In this document: positions 1-8,130 of the stretch, piece after piece | Numbering within the stretch: position 1 is the first letter of the stretch | Layout of the letters: every line of letters starts with the position of its first letter | Assembly: GCF_000226565.1 (NCBI RefSeq) | Contig: NC_016041.1 | Location: 1,860,001-1,924,000 of the forward strand | Direction of reading: 5' to 3' | From: Glaciecola nitratireducens FR1064 | GTDB lineage: Bacteria; Pseudomonadota; Gammaproteobacteria; Enterobacterales; Alteromonadaceae | DNA: 64,000 nt | Position numbers and translations under genes: made by a program | The notes under the pieces: generated by a model | What the model saw: the letters and a program-made list of their open reading frames with translations, nothing else | What the model was told of the DNA's origin: nothing | Databases searched by the model: none

Positions 1-582
1 TTGAACAGCTTGTGCAACAGCGAATTAAATCTTGATAACAGCGCAGCTGCAGCGGATGCAGGGTTAATATGTAAAGAGATAGAAAACTCGGACGTAGGAG
101 CACGAGTTAATGCGACCCCAAATGATCTCAATAAGGGCGACACGCTTGCTATTAACGAAAATCAATCATTAGCGATTGCACAAAAGGTGAGTCAGGCGAG
201 GGGCTGGGATAATCAATATCGACAGCTACTTTTGGCGAGTAAGGATTTAACAATATTGCCGCTTGAAATGCGGACAGACGAAAATGCAGTACTTGGTTGC
301 GAGTCAGAGTTATGGATTGCCTATACTAACCATAAGCTGTGTGCCTATTCTCAAAGTAAGATCATTAGGGGAATATTAGCTGTTGTTATAGAGAAAGCGA
401 CGCAATTAAATGAGTCGCTGACAGTTGACAGCAATCAACAGAAACGTAACGCGGCCGTTGCCTTTGACTATTTTGCCTATTTAACTGAATTAAACCTAAC
501 GCCGTTTTTTAGTGTGGGTAGGCGAGATGGTATTCAGAATGCTATATTAACTATAAAAGCGAAGTTAGGAAACTTGTATTAA
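1..582 (+). CDS. SufE/CsdE-family sulfur acceptor protein (probably 5'-partial)
   Basis: Family members accept persulfide sulfur from a cysteine desulfurase (SufS or CsdA) and pass it on for Fe-S cluster or other sulfur-transfer reactions in the cytoplasm. The region from about residue 65 onward fits the SufE fold: an entry helix with GWDNQYRQLL, the loop AVLGCESELWIAY whose Cys100 matches the sulfur-accepting cysteine, then IIRGILAVVI and a C-terminal helix with RRDGIQNAI. The reading frame is open at the window edge and contains no in-frame ATG before the conserved part. The first about 60 residues do not resemble SufE, so the true start is probably upstream of the window. CsdE versus SufE cannot be decided without the neighbouring desulfurase gene. 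Confidence 0.8.
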   Translation: MNSLCNSELNLDNSAAAADAGLICKEIENSDVGARVNATPNDLNKGDTLAINENQSLAIAQKVSQARGWDNQYRQLLLASKDLTILPLEMRTDENAVLGCESELWIAYTNHKLCAYSQSKIIRGILAVVIEKATQLNESLTVDSNQQKRNAAVAFDYFAYLTELNLTPFFSVGRRDGIQNAILTIKAKLGNLY

Positions 583-589
583 CGGGGCG

Positions 590-1909
590 TCAATCTGAGC
601 GCTGAGCCTGCTGTAAACGGGTTTTGGCTTCAATCCACTGACTCATGTATTTAGTGCTATTAAGGGTGTGGTGCTGCAGCACTTGGCCGATGAAATGCTG
701 ATGCCGGTGCTTAGTCAAATTGGTTCGGATCGTAGCAATTGAATCGCTTAGCTCTCTTGACTGTCGTTCATAATTAAAAATAGACGAATACAAAGTGTGA
801 CATCGCATGCTGGCTTGTGTCCACTTATCTTCGTTGGCGTATAGTGCAATACATGATTCTATAAATGCGTCACATGACTTCTGGATATTGTGAATAGCAC
901 CAGGCCATAACTCTCTTACATTATCGATATTATCTGCTAAAGGTAAAAGCCCCTCGGAACCAATTTCGGTGGTGATTGATGGGGTATAGCACTGCATTGC
1001 ATCTACTAGCTTACCCTTAATACCTGCTCCAAAATTCAACGGAGCTAGCAATATGCGGGCGTTTCCAATTACCTCTTTTGCATCTTCAACAAAGCCATGC
1101 ACTAAAAAGCCCTGCTTTTTATTTTCAAGTTGTTTGGCTTTCGGTGTTAAGTATGAACCATAAATATGGCACCGCGCATGCGGTAGCGCCCTAGTAATTG
1201 TTGGCCATATTTTTTGCTTTAACGTAAGTACAGCATCCCAATTAGGAGCATGCCGGAAGCTTCCTATGCTAACAAAGTCAAAGCGCTGCTCGTATGTCTT
1301 GGTCGCTTTATTATCAACATCAGAGAGCAAAAAAGGGCAATAGTGGAGAAGCGTTTCTGGAACCTTGAAGATGCGCGTGAGTAATTTGTATTCGTACTCT
1401 GAAAGCAAAATACTTAGATCACAACGCCAAATAGACGCTAATTCTCGCTTGCACATATCACTGTACAAATACGCGTTATCAACATCATTGCAAACAACAT
1501 TGTTGCCGCGCTGATTAATATCTTTATATGCTTGATGTCTAGCATCACGCAGAAAGTGCAGGTCTTCGCAATCCAGTATTTTCATGCACATCGGTGCAGC
1601 CAAAGAAACGCGCCAGCCAAATTGTTCTTCACTAATAAAACGATCGAAAACAGTAATGTCAGGTGCAAGTTGATTCACAAAAGTATCAAAGCTACTGTCA
1701 TTTAGGGTAATTGCTTGCTCTTTTACACCAAGGCTTGTCAACGGCGCGGACTGCTCTGTTTGCTCAGCAGCACAAGCGAACGTTACCTCGTAGCCACTGG
1801 CGATAAACAAATTGATATAGCTTAGTATGTTTTGGCCTGCAGCAGTTGACTTAGGTTCAGGCCACACTAAACCAACAAACAGAACTTTATGTTTGCGCTG
1901 TTCTAACAC
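590..1909 (-). CDS. Glycosyltransferase, GT4-like (GT-B fold)
   Basis: Probable cytoplasmic glycosyltransferase of unknown donor and acceptor. The N-terminal half begins with VLFVGLVWPEPKSTAAG, typical of the first strand and loop of GT-B enzymes that open with a glycine-rich segment. The C-terminal half has FVSIGSFRHAPNWDAV, a linker often seen before the donor domain of GT4 proteins, then HGFVED, LLAPLNFGAGIKGKLVDAM and TTEIGSEGL, which match the usual nucleotide-sugar-binding region. At 439 residues it is a normal length, with no signal peptide or membrane segment. Its start overlaps the end of the diguanylate cyclase gene by 23 bases, suggesting co-transcription. No polysaccharide cluster is next to it, so its product is unknown. 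Confidence 0.75.
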   Translation of the reverse strand: MLEQRKHKVLFVGLVWPEPKSTAAGQNILSYINLFIASGYEVTFACAAEQTEQSAPLTSLGVKEQAITLNDSSFDTFVNQLAPDITVFDRFISEEQFGWRVSLAAPMCMKILDCEDLHFLRDARHQAYKDINQRGNNVVCNDVDNAYLYSDMCKRELASIWRCDLSILLSEYEYKLLTRIFKVPETLLHYCPFLLSDVDNKATKTYEQRFDFVSIGSFRHAPNWDAVLTLKQKIWPTITRALPHARCHIYGSYLTPKAKQLENKKQGFLVHGFVEDAKEVIGNARILLAPLNFGAGIKGKLVDAMQCYTPSITTEIGSEGLLPLADNIDNVRELWPGAIHNIQKSCDAFIESCIALYANEDKWTQASMRCHTLYSSIFNYERQSRELSDSIATIRTNLTKHRHQHFIGQVLQHHTLNSTKYMSQWIEAKTRLQQAQRSD

Positions 1910-3137
1910 AGTTTCGTCCGCCTTTTTTCGCCTTGTACAACGCAGAGTCGGCTCGCTTTATAGCTGCTTTAAAGTCGCTACTGCCGAGCATGCTTTCTGC
2001 AATACCAAAACTGCAGGTGACTTTTACAATGTCTTGCTTTACCGGTGTTTGTCTTCTATTTCTTGATTCAGAAGCTGATTTTGGCGGTCTTCGCTGGATG
2101 CGGATAGCCATTGGATAGGATTCTAATTGTACGCGTAAATCTTCTATTGTTTCACGAACATCGTCAATCAGTTTGCCGTCAAACACTAATGTGAACTCTT
2201 CACCCCCATACCGAAAAGCTCTTCCCCTATTACCTGTTTTGGCAATTTTACTAGCCACAAGCTTAATCACATCATCGCCAGCATCGTGCCCGTATTTATC
2301 ATTAAACCGCTTAAAAAAATCGATATCAATCATAACGACTGCATACTGAGACGAGAGCTCTTCAGAATAATGCGTTAGTGAACGACGGCCAGGAATACCA
2401 GTCAACTCGTCGTTGAACGCCATATTTCGACTGCTTATCATCGCCGAAGATAAACAAAGTACACTGCTAAGAATGGCAAATAAAATGATGCTCAACGATG
2501 ACATGTGAGCTATTGCGAAAGCGGCTAAAAATGCAATGGCAAGTAAATATATATTATTGGATGACTTGATAACCAGAATCAAAAGCGTCATTGCACTCAT
2601 ACCGATTAACGCAAATTGTAAAGGCGAAAACCAGATGTCTTGAAACGGGGATATCATACCAATGGAACTAAACATATTGTCAGCTAATTTGATGACCGGC
2701 AATTCCATCTTTGCAATTAAAAAACTGAAAAAGCCCCAAGTAATCAAGCTACCAATAAGGTAAATAATACTTTTAAATATTTTGTGAGCCGGAATTTTAA
2801 CGAGACCAAAAATAGGTAGCAAAGCAATGAATGACAATAGCAGATGCTTGGTATTTGCCACCAGCTTAACTTGCTCATCGGAAATTTTTAAGCCGGGAAT
2901 GACGTAAAAATGCGCGATCGTAATGAGAGCGATAATACTCGCAACGTACATTGTCAAAGCTTGTCGCATAGAAAGGTTAAATATAATAATTAAAACGAGG
3001 CTGATCGAAACATAAGGAACAAGGTTCGCAACTGGAAACGATATCAATGACGCTTCATTAATGTGAATGAAAATCATTGCAGCAACAGATAGGATCGCCA
3101 TAAAAATTATCGGAAGCGTGATTTTATTTACTGACAT
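1887..3137 (-). CDS. Membrane diguanylate cyclase (GGDEF domain)
   Basis: Predicted to make cyclic di-GMP from two GTP at the inner membrane. Residues about 1-235 contain around eight hydrophobic segments with no recognised sensory domain. The GGDEF domain follows, opening with DELTGIPGRRSL and carrying the active-site signature GGEEF at residues 311-315, so catalysis is plausible. The RxxD inhibitory site expected just before the signature is absent (TGNRGRAF), implying no classical product inhibition. A basic, proline-containing insertion of roughly 25 residues (RIQRRPPKSASESRNRRQ) sits before the final SFGIAE strand; I recall similar insertions in other marine GGDEF proteins. The start ATG at 3137 is preceded by an AAGAAGAG ribosome-binding site. 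Confidence 0.9.
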   Translation of the reverse strand: MSVNKITLPIIFMAILSVAAMIFIHINEASLISFPVANLVPYVSISLVLIIIFNLSMRQALTMYVASIIALITIAHFYVIPGLKISDEQVKLVANTKHLLLSFIALLPIFGLVKIPAHKIFKSIIYLIGSLITWGFFSFLIAKMELPVIKLADNMFSSIGMISPFQDIWFSPLQFALIGMSAMTLLILVIKSSNNIYLLAIAFLAAFAIAHMSSLSIILFAILSSVLCLSSAMISSRNMAFNDELTGIPGRRSLTHYSEELSSQYAVVMIDIDFFKRFNDKYGHDAGDDVIKLVASKIAKTGNRGRAFRYGGEEFTLVFDGKLIDDVRETIEDLRVQLESYPMAIRIQRRPPKSASESRNRRQTPVKQDIVKVTCSFGIAESMLGSSDFKAAIKRADSALYKAKKGGRNCVRTAQT

Positions 3138-3635
3138 AACTCTTCTTATTCTTCACAGGTTGCTTTATTAAATACTTAGCTCAGTATTTTGTATATGCCG
3201 ATGTTATGCTATGCGGATAACTTAGCTGCATCACTATGTTATCACCATATAATTCAGCGAGTTAATTATTATTAGAATTTTGGCATTAATAATTGAGTAT
3301 CAACAGTCTCAAAAATACACTGACGTTGCAAAAGCAATACCTTGTTCGCGATAGTTTTGATGTCAATTATTTGGAAAATTCAGTGGAGTGCGCGAAATAA
3401 AATACCAAAGTCAGAAACTAAATAGCCAAATGCTTGATAATATGTAACTATTTACATTCCTTAAGCATTTTTTTACTGGATATTGAGTATAAAGATTGAT
3501 GTCAGTCGCAGACTAGTGTAGAAAAATAGATAGAAGAGTCTAGTAAGGCGTATGTCTTAACAGTTACGCTAGAATATGAGTTAGTGTGACATGACAAACA
3601 CAACCTGAATGATGAAACTATTTTAAAAGGCAATT
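3138..3635. other. AT-rich intergenic region between divergent GGDEF and HDOD genes
   Basis: No convincing coding sequence is visible in these 498 bases. A 7-bp inverted repeat lies at 3170-3189 (AAATACT and AGTATTT), upstream of the minus-strand cyclase. A compound hairpin followed by a run of T lies at 3428-3474 and is listed separately. A weak candidate promoter for it on the plus strand is TTGTTC at 3342 with AATTAT at 3365, spaced 17 bp. The remaining DNA should hold the promoters for both flanking genes, but I cannot place them with confidence. Confidence 0.4.
3428..3474 (+). terminator. Compound hairpin with T-tract, possible terminator of a short transcript
   Basis: Outer arms AAATGCTT (3428-3435) and AAGCATTT (3463-3470) enclose an inner stem ATGTAA/TTACAT (3442-3447, 3452-3457) with a 4-base loop. 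The 3' arm runs into seven consecutive T residues (3468-3474). This looks like an intrinsic terminator on the plus strand, but no gene ends upstream of it: the preceding gene runs the other way. It may therefore end a small non-coding RNA, or act as an attenuator in the HDOD leader. Inference only. Confidence 0.35.
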
Positions 3636-4481
3636 ATGAACGCGATTGACTATGCAAAAAAAGTCTCTGACTTATTCGCTCTGCCAAAAACAGTCGTCAG
3701 AGTCAAAAGTTTAATAGATGATGAGCACTCAGATGCAGACAGCATTTCTGCCGTAGTGCAGTCTGACCCCGGGCTGGCTGTGCATATTCTTAGAATTGCT
3801 AATAGCGCAATATATCGATTTCCACGAAAGATTGATCAGCTTCCACGAGCTGTCCAAGTTATAGGCACATCTGCAGTGTATGACTTTGCTTTGATATTTG
3901 GGATATCGAATGCCTTTAGCAAAGAGCAAGGCGAATTTGTCGACCTCGATAAGTTTTGGGAGCAGAGCGTTAGCTGCGCAATTTTAGCTAAAAACCTAGG
4001 TCTATTATGCGGTTCTAAAGATGCAGACAGACTATTTGTTAGCGGTCTGTTACACAATATAGGGGAATTAGTCGTTTTAAAAGTGGCTCCAGGTTTGGCA
4101 AAAGATTGCGCACGTTTTGATGCTAAACTCAGCCCAAGAGATTGCCAACATGAGGTACTCGGATTTACCTATGCTGAAGTATCGGCCGCGCTTTGCCAGC
4201 AATGGATGGTGCCTGACTCAATCGTGTCAACAGTTGCTATGCAGCATCATGACGAATCGCCGGCAGAAACACTTGAAGTGCGGGTTCTGCAGTTAGCTTA
4301 CGAGCTTTCTATTATTAACACTTACTCTCATCATTTTAATTTGGAAGCTCATTTACCGCGTTTTCTGTTTGAATCATTGAATCTTAGCAGTGAAGAAATC
4401 GAAGAAGCTCTCGATAATAACAATTACCAAGTAGAGCAAGTCATACACTTGTTTAATCCGGACGTTTTTCAGAGCGCATAG
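3636..4481 (+). CDS. HDOD-domain signalling protein
   Basis: HDOD proteins are catalytically dead relatives of HD phosphohydrolases that act as regulatory partners in bacterial signalling. The protein starts ALPKTVVRVKSLIDDEHSDA and continues with DPGLAVHILRIANSA, a hallmark of the HDOD fold. The position of the HD motif reads LLHNIGELV, so the metal-binding aspartate is replaced by asparagine, as expected for this family. Residues about 10-210 form the domain; the C-terminal 70 residues carry no recognised domain. There is no receiver or GGDEF domain fused. An AAAAGG ribosome-binding site precedes the ATG. The next gene converges on it with an 11-base gap. Target and trigger are unknown. Confidence 0.85.
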   Translation: MNAIDYAKKVSDLFALPKTVVRVKSLIDDEHSDADSISAVVQSDPGLAVHILRIANSAIYRFPRKIDQLPRAVQVIGTSAVYDFALIFGISNAFSKEQGEFVDLDKFWEQSVSCAILAKNLGLLCGSKDADRLFVSGLLHNIGELVVLKVAPGLAKDCARFDAKLSPRDCQHEVLGFTYAEVSAALCQQWMVPDSIVSTVAMQHHDESPAETLEVRVLQLAYELSIINTYSHHFNLEAHLPRFLFESLNLSSEEIEEALDNNNYQVEQVIHLFNPDVFQSA

Positions 4482-4492
4482 CGTTTTAATTG

Positions 4493-5296
4493 TTAGTCAA
4501 ATATTGCAACTGTCTGTCTACTAACCGCAATTAGTTCGCCTTCTTTATCCCAAATATTTGCTTCTGTATGGCCATAACCATCCGCCGCTTGGCGCGTGTG
4601 GGCTTGATACGCCAACCAATCATCACCTGCGATTGGTCTATGTGGATGAATAAACTCTAAATTCCAACTAACTGAACTCGCGGGTGCTGGCCACTTTAAC
4701 ATTTGCAGAACAGTGGGAGGCCATGCATCAATAATGCTGACTAGATGGGCATCAGTGAATATTGAAGGCGGCTTTTTGAATCTCATCCATCCATGAAAGT
4801 GCGAGGTCTTTCGTCCCGTAAAAGGCACGCCACCTTCCTGAATGCAAAGGTCGAGATGCTTTAAAAACTTGGGGGTTACTTTAGGAATAAGGGGAATGAA
4901 ATTGCCTTTCTTCGGCGGCGTCATATTGTGTGTATCAGTGTTTGGTACTAAAATTTTCGATTCACGTGCATGTCCAAAACATATTTGCGAAACAACGCAG
5001 GTTTTGTTGTCTTGTATGGCTCGCACCATTACTTGGCTAACATTCTTTCCTTCACGCACAATTTCTACACTTATTGTAAACGCTTGCTCAGCCATAAGCG
5101 GGCCAACAAAGTTGGTTGAGTTAGAACGCATTACTCGCTCAGCTGCGACATATTCACGCGCTGCTGCATACAAAAGACCTGCCGATAAACCGCCATAAAC
5201 GGTGCGCCCTTGTGCCCAGTCTGACGGTATTGTTAATACTAAATTAGGATTGGTCTTGTGAGTTTGTGCCAATGCTAGCAATTCATCAATGTGCAT
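4493..5296 (-). CDS. Acyl-CoA thioesterase family protein (TesB-like double hotdog)
   Basis: Likely hydrolyses acyl-CoA thioesters in the cytoplasm. The N-terminal hotdog contains RTVYGGLSAGLLYAAA followed by SNSTNFVGPLMAEQAFTI, the usual pattern of the TesB-like thioesterase superfamily (4HBT_3 type). The C-terminal half contains SWNLEFIHPHRPIAGDDWL and GHTEANIWDKEGELIAVSRQ, matching the second hotdog. Length (267 residues) is normal for a two-hotdog protein. The substrate chain length cannot be read from the sequence. It diverges from the MFS transporter and the alkB region, a context consistent with lipid or hydrocarbon metabolism. A FadR-like site lies just upstream of its start. Confidence 0.8.
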   Translation of the reverse strand: MHIDELLALAQTHKTNPNLVLTIPSDWAQGRTVYGGLSAGLLYAAAREYVAAERVMRSNSTNFVGPLMAEQAFTISVEIVREGKNVSQVMVRAIQDNKTCVVSQICFGHARESKILVPNTDTHNMTPPKKGNFIPLIPKVTPKFLKHLDLCIQEGGVPFTGRKTSHFHGWMRFKKPPSIFTDAHLVSIIDAWPPTVLQMLKWPAPASSVSWNLEFIHPHRPIAGDDWLAYQAHTRQAADGYGHTEANIWDKEGELIAVSRQTVAIFD

Positions 5297-5312
5297 TAAA
5301 TGCCTTTGTAAT

Positions 5313-5329
5313 AACTGGTCTGATAAGTC
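5313..5329 (-). promoter_or_regulatory. Possible FadR-type operator upstream of the thioesterase
   Basis: The sequence AACTGGTCTGATAAGTC resembles the enterobacterial FadR consensus (A-N-CTGGTC-N-GACC-T-GTT). The left half matches perfectly and the right half is degraded. It lies 17-33 bases upstream of the thioesterase start codon, a position suited to control of transcription by long-chain acyl-CoA. No fadR gene is in the window, so this rests on motif resemblance alone. Confidence 0.3.
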
Positions 5330-5437
5330 TATTTTGTATTTAATAATTTAGACTTGCAAGTAACTTCACCCTACTTATGCTTATGTTCACAAATAATTAA
5401 CATCAAGTGGCAAAATAAGTAAAGCTCATCCACTATG

Positions 5438-5462
5438 TAGTTCGAGTAAATAACTCGAACTA
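5438..5462 (+). promoter_or_regulatory. Perfect 10-bp inverted repeat, operator-like, upstream of MFS gene
   Basis: Arms TAGTTCGAGT (5438-5447) and ACTCGAACTA (5453-5462) are exact reverse complements separated by the five bases AAATA. The repeat ends only 7 bases before the probable GGAG ribosome-binding site of the transporter gene. The size and symmetry are typical of sites for dimeric repressors of the TetR or GntR kind. It could also form an RNA hairpin that limits translation. No such regulator gene is adjacent. Confidence 0.5.
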
Positions 5463-5478
5463 TAATCTTGGAGTGCTT

Positions 5479-6801
5479 GTGGCTGATTCAATGAAAATAC
5501 CAGACGTTTCGCAGGAGGCTAGAAGGCCAACGCGGGCTTATCGAAACTATGTGCTCATCATTTTAACCTTGGTTTATGCTTTTAATTTTATTGACAGACA
5601 AATCATTGGTATTTTATCGCCCTTCATTAAAGTCGACCTAGGCTTAGATGATGCACAATTAGGCTGGCTTAAAGGTTTTGCCTTTGCATTGTTATATACG
5701 GTGGTAGGTATTCCTATTGCTTGGCTTGCCGACCGTTATAATCGTATCAATATCATTGGAGTTTCATTGACGTTATGGAGTGGTTTCACTGCACTCTCTG
5801 GCTTTGCTGCTAATTTCTGGCAGTTGGCTATCTTAAGAGTGGGTGTTGGCATTGGTGAGGCCGGCGGCAGTCCACCTAGTCATTCAATTATATCGGATTT
5901 GTTTGATAAAACAGAACGTGCAAAAGCCTTAGCTGTTTATTCACTGGGTATACCGTTTGGTATTATGGCGGCATATTTTGCCGCGGCGTTTTTTCTTGAT
6001 GGTGGCTCTGCCGACTGGCGAATTGTCATGATAAGCGTTGGTGCGCCTGGGGTTATCCTCGCACTTTTACTGAAATTTACAGTGAAAGAACCCGTAAGAG
6101 CAAAAGTGTCACACGGTCCGCAACAAATGGATTTCATGACATCAGTAAAACGCCTGCTTAAAATTCCTACTTGGTGGGGAATGTGCTTAGGCATTTCTTT
6201 TGGTTCATTTGGTAATTATGCGATTTCAACATGGATCATTGATTTCTATGTGCGAATTCACCCCGATATGCCAATACAAAAACTGTTGATTATCTTTGGT
6301 ATTGTCAACGGCACTGCTTATGCTTTGGGGGTTTGGTTAGGGGGCGTAATTGCCGACAAATGGGGTGAAAAGACTAAACGAGCTTATGCATTATTGCCTT
6401 TCTATGCCATGATCATCGGTGTTCCTTGCTTTTACTTTTCTCTGCATGTTGGCAGTGTGTGGCTATCCATTGGCTTACTGACGATTATGCTGTTTGGAAG
6501 TGGAATGTATTTAGGGCCTTGTTTTGCTATCGCTCAAACACTTGCTCCTGTTAATGCGAGAGCGATGTCCACGGCACTGTTTTTCTTTGTGTTAAATATT
6601 ATAGCGCTAGGTGGTGGCCCAACGATTGTGGGTATTTTGAGTGCCTCATTGTCAACGACAATGGGAGAAGCCGAAGCATTGAGAACATCTCTGAGTTGGC
6701 TTCTTTTACCTTATATAATTTCGATAGCCACGTTCTATTGGGCATCGACTAAGATAGAACATGACTGGCATGAAGCTGAAAGGATGCAGGCGCTAGATTA
6801 A
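5479..6801 (+). CDS. MFS transporter, Spinster-like
   Basis: A 12-segment major facilitator protein of the inner membrane. The first helix region carries NFIDRQIIGILSPFIKVDLG and the next LGWLKGFAFALLYTVVGIPI, then the signature loop WLADRYNRINII, a pattern I associate with the Spinster-like branch of bacterial MFS proteins, often annotated as transporters of lipids or hydrophobic acids. Helix 4 contains RVGVGIGEAGGSPPSHSIISD. Several starts are possible: GTG at 5473, GTG at 5479, ATG at 5491. I chose 5479 because TTGGAG lies five bases upstream. The gene ends 4 bases inside the end of the convergent alkB gene. The substrate is unknown; the neighbours suggest an alkanoate or hydrocarbon-derived compound. 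Confidence 0.85.
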   Translation: MADSMKIPDVSQEARRPTRAYRNYVLIILTLVYAFNFIDRQIIGILSPFIKVDLGLDDAQLGWLKGFAFALLYTVVGIPIAWLADRYNRINIIGVSLTLWSGFTALSGFAANFWQLAILRVGVGIGEAGGSPPSHSIISDLFDKTERAKALAVYSLGIPFGIMAAYFAAAFFLDGGSADWRIVMISVGAPGVILALLLKFTVKEPVRAKVSHGPQQMDFMTSVKRLLKIPTWWGMCLGISFGSFGNYAISTWIIDFYVRIHPDMPIQKLLIIFGIVNGTAYALGVWLGGVIADKWGEKTKRAYALLPFYAMIIGVPCFYFSLHVGSVWLSIGLLTIMLFGSGMYLGPCFAIAQTLAPVNARAMSTALFFFVLNIIALGGGPTIVGILSASLSTTMGEAEALRTSLSWLLLPYIISIATFYWASTKIEHDWHEAERMQALD

Positions 6802-7952
6802 GCGCCTGTCATTTCACTGGTCGGAATGCCATGACCTTGTTGGGTTCTTAAAATAGAAAGTTCGTTTTCATTGGCCATTGTGTCGTCCCAATGCTGTAAT
6901 TTGGGTCTCATCAATCGGTACCAAAGAGGCGGCAATAACACGAGGACTATTGTCGATATATAACCACCAATCATCACGGGTGCATCAGGCATCGCTTCTA
7001 ACTTCTCGAATGGAACGGCACCTTTCGCGTGGTGATGACTATGGCGTGGTAAATTAAACATAGCCCAACAGCTAATTCTTCTATTAGTATTCCATGAGTG
7101 TTTTGGCATAACGCGTTCACGGGGATGGCGAACTAGACCATAATGTTCCATATAATTCACGATTTCGAGTACAACTTTTGCCACTAAACCGATACCTGCT
7201 ACGAACAAGACACCTTGCCAACTGGCTACCAGAAATACAAATCCTAGCCAAGCTGCAGTCATTAACCAGCCAGTAATATATTGATTGTGTAAAGAAAGCA
7301 CATCTTTTTTCTTGCGCTTAAGCCGTTTGGCTTCAATCTGCCAAGCTGATTTGTTGGTTCCCCAAATTGCAATAGGAACATGCTTGTAAATAGAGCGTCC
7401 ACGTGGTGCTGTTACTGGATCGTTTTCAGTCGCTACATGAATATGATGATTAAACACGTGTTCAATTGAAAAGCTGGCATCAAAACTCAGCGATAACAAC
7501 CAACGCCCTGTCGTTATCGCTTTTTTATTACCAATTCGATGGATTAATTCGTGACCGACGACCGTTGCTATACCACTTAGCATCAGACCGCAAAAAACGA
7601 CAGCAACTAAAATTTCAATGATATGCGTATTTGCCTTAGCGGCAACAAAATCGTAGCCAATAGTGCTAGATAACCAATGCATGATTGGCCAATTAAAAGG
7701 GGTAACTAGCCAAATACAAACGGTCATTAAGATAAACGTTGTCGGAACAGATGCATAAAGCATTGCATCTAATGCCCATTTTTTTGTGAGATTTGGCTGA
7801 CTCAGGTCTTCGCCAAAAAACGCATCTCCGACAATGTAAAAGATGATAAAAACACCAAAGCCTAATAAAATCCAATATTGCGCCAAAAGCACTGAGCTAA
7901 CACCTAGTAAGGTCGTGATGAAATAATTAGTGAATTTTAAATAATGAAACAT
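6798..7952 (-). CDS. alkB: AlkB-type membrane di-iron alkane monooxygenase
   Basis: Integral-membrane non-haem di-iron enzyme that should hydroxylate the terminal carbon of an alkane or similar chain, using electrons from rubredoxin. Six or so membrane segments are visible. The histidine boxes are intact: HELIH at 134-138, HVFNHH at 165-170 and RHSHHHA at 303-309. The AlkB-specific motif NYMEHYGL lies at 266-273. Length (384) is typical. The usual third box LQRHSDHHA reads LPRHSHHHA here. A strong AAGGAGA ribosome-binding site precedes the ATG. No rubredoxin or rubredoxin reductase gene is nearby, so electron partners must be encoded elsewhere. The divergent AraC-type gene is the likely regulator. 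Chain-length preference cannot be read from the sequence, and a related hydroxylase (XylM-like) is a less likely alternative. Confidence 0.85.
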   Translation of the reverse strand: MFHYLKFTNYFITTLLGVSSVLLAQYWILLGFGVFIIFYIVGDAFFGEDLSQPNLTKKWALDAMLYASVPTTFILMTVCIWLVTPFNWPIMHWLSSTIGYDFVAAKANTHIIEILVAVVFCGLMLSGIATVVGHELIHRIGNKKAITTGRWLLSLSFDASFSIEHVFNHHIHVATENDPVTAPRGRSIYKHVPIAIWGTNKSAWQIEAKRLKRKKKDVLSLHNQYITGWLMTAAWLGFVFLVASWQGVLFVAGIGLVAKVVLEIVNYMEHYGLVRHPRERVMPKHSWNTNRRISCWAMFNLPRHSHHHAKGAVPFEKLEAMPDAPVMIGGYISTIVLVLLPPLWYRLMRPKLQHWDDTMANENELSILRTQQGHGIPTSEMTGA

Positions 7953-8017
7953 GAGACTTCTCCTTTTTAGACCTTCTTACTGTCTCACGGGGCAATGCAA
8001 TGCATAGTAGCAATTTG

Positions 8018-8043
8018 TGCCATCAATCAGTCATTTATTGCCA
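8018..8043. promoter_or_regulatory. Direct TGCCA repeats spaced 21 bp, possible AraC-family operator
   Basis: TGCCA occurs at 8018-8022 and again at 8039-8043, exactly two helical turns apart, inside the 178-base gap between alkB and its divergent AraC-type regulator gene. An inverted copy, GGCAAT, lies at 7991-7996. AraC-family activators commonly bind tandem half-sites with about 21-bp spacing. The half-site is short, so chance is a real possibility. Confidence 0.3.
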
Positions 8044-8130
8044 ATGTTTTACTTTTAGCGTAGTTTGTTGTTGCATGCTCAACTATATTGATGTGGAAAA
8101 CATCACCAGCGAAGCGGATAGTGAAACTCA

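Noticed and set aside
7952-7987. TGAGAC/GTCTCA pairing around the alkB ribosome-binding site
   Set aside because: Only six base pairs with a 24-base loop; too weak to argue for translational control.
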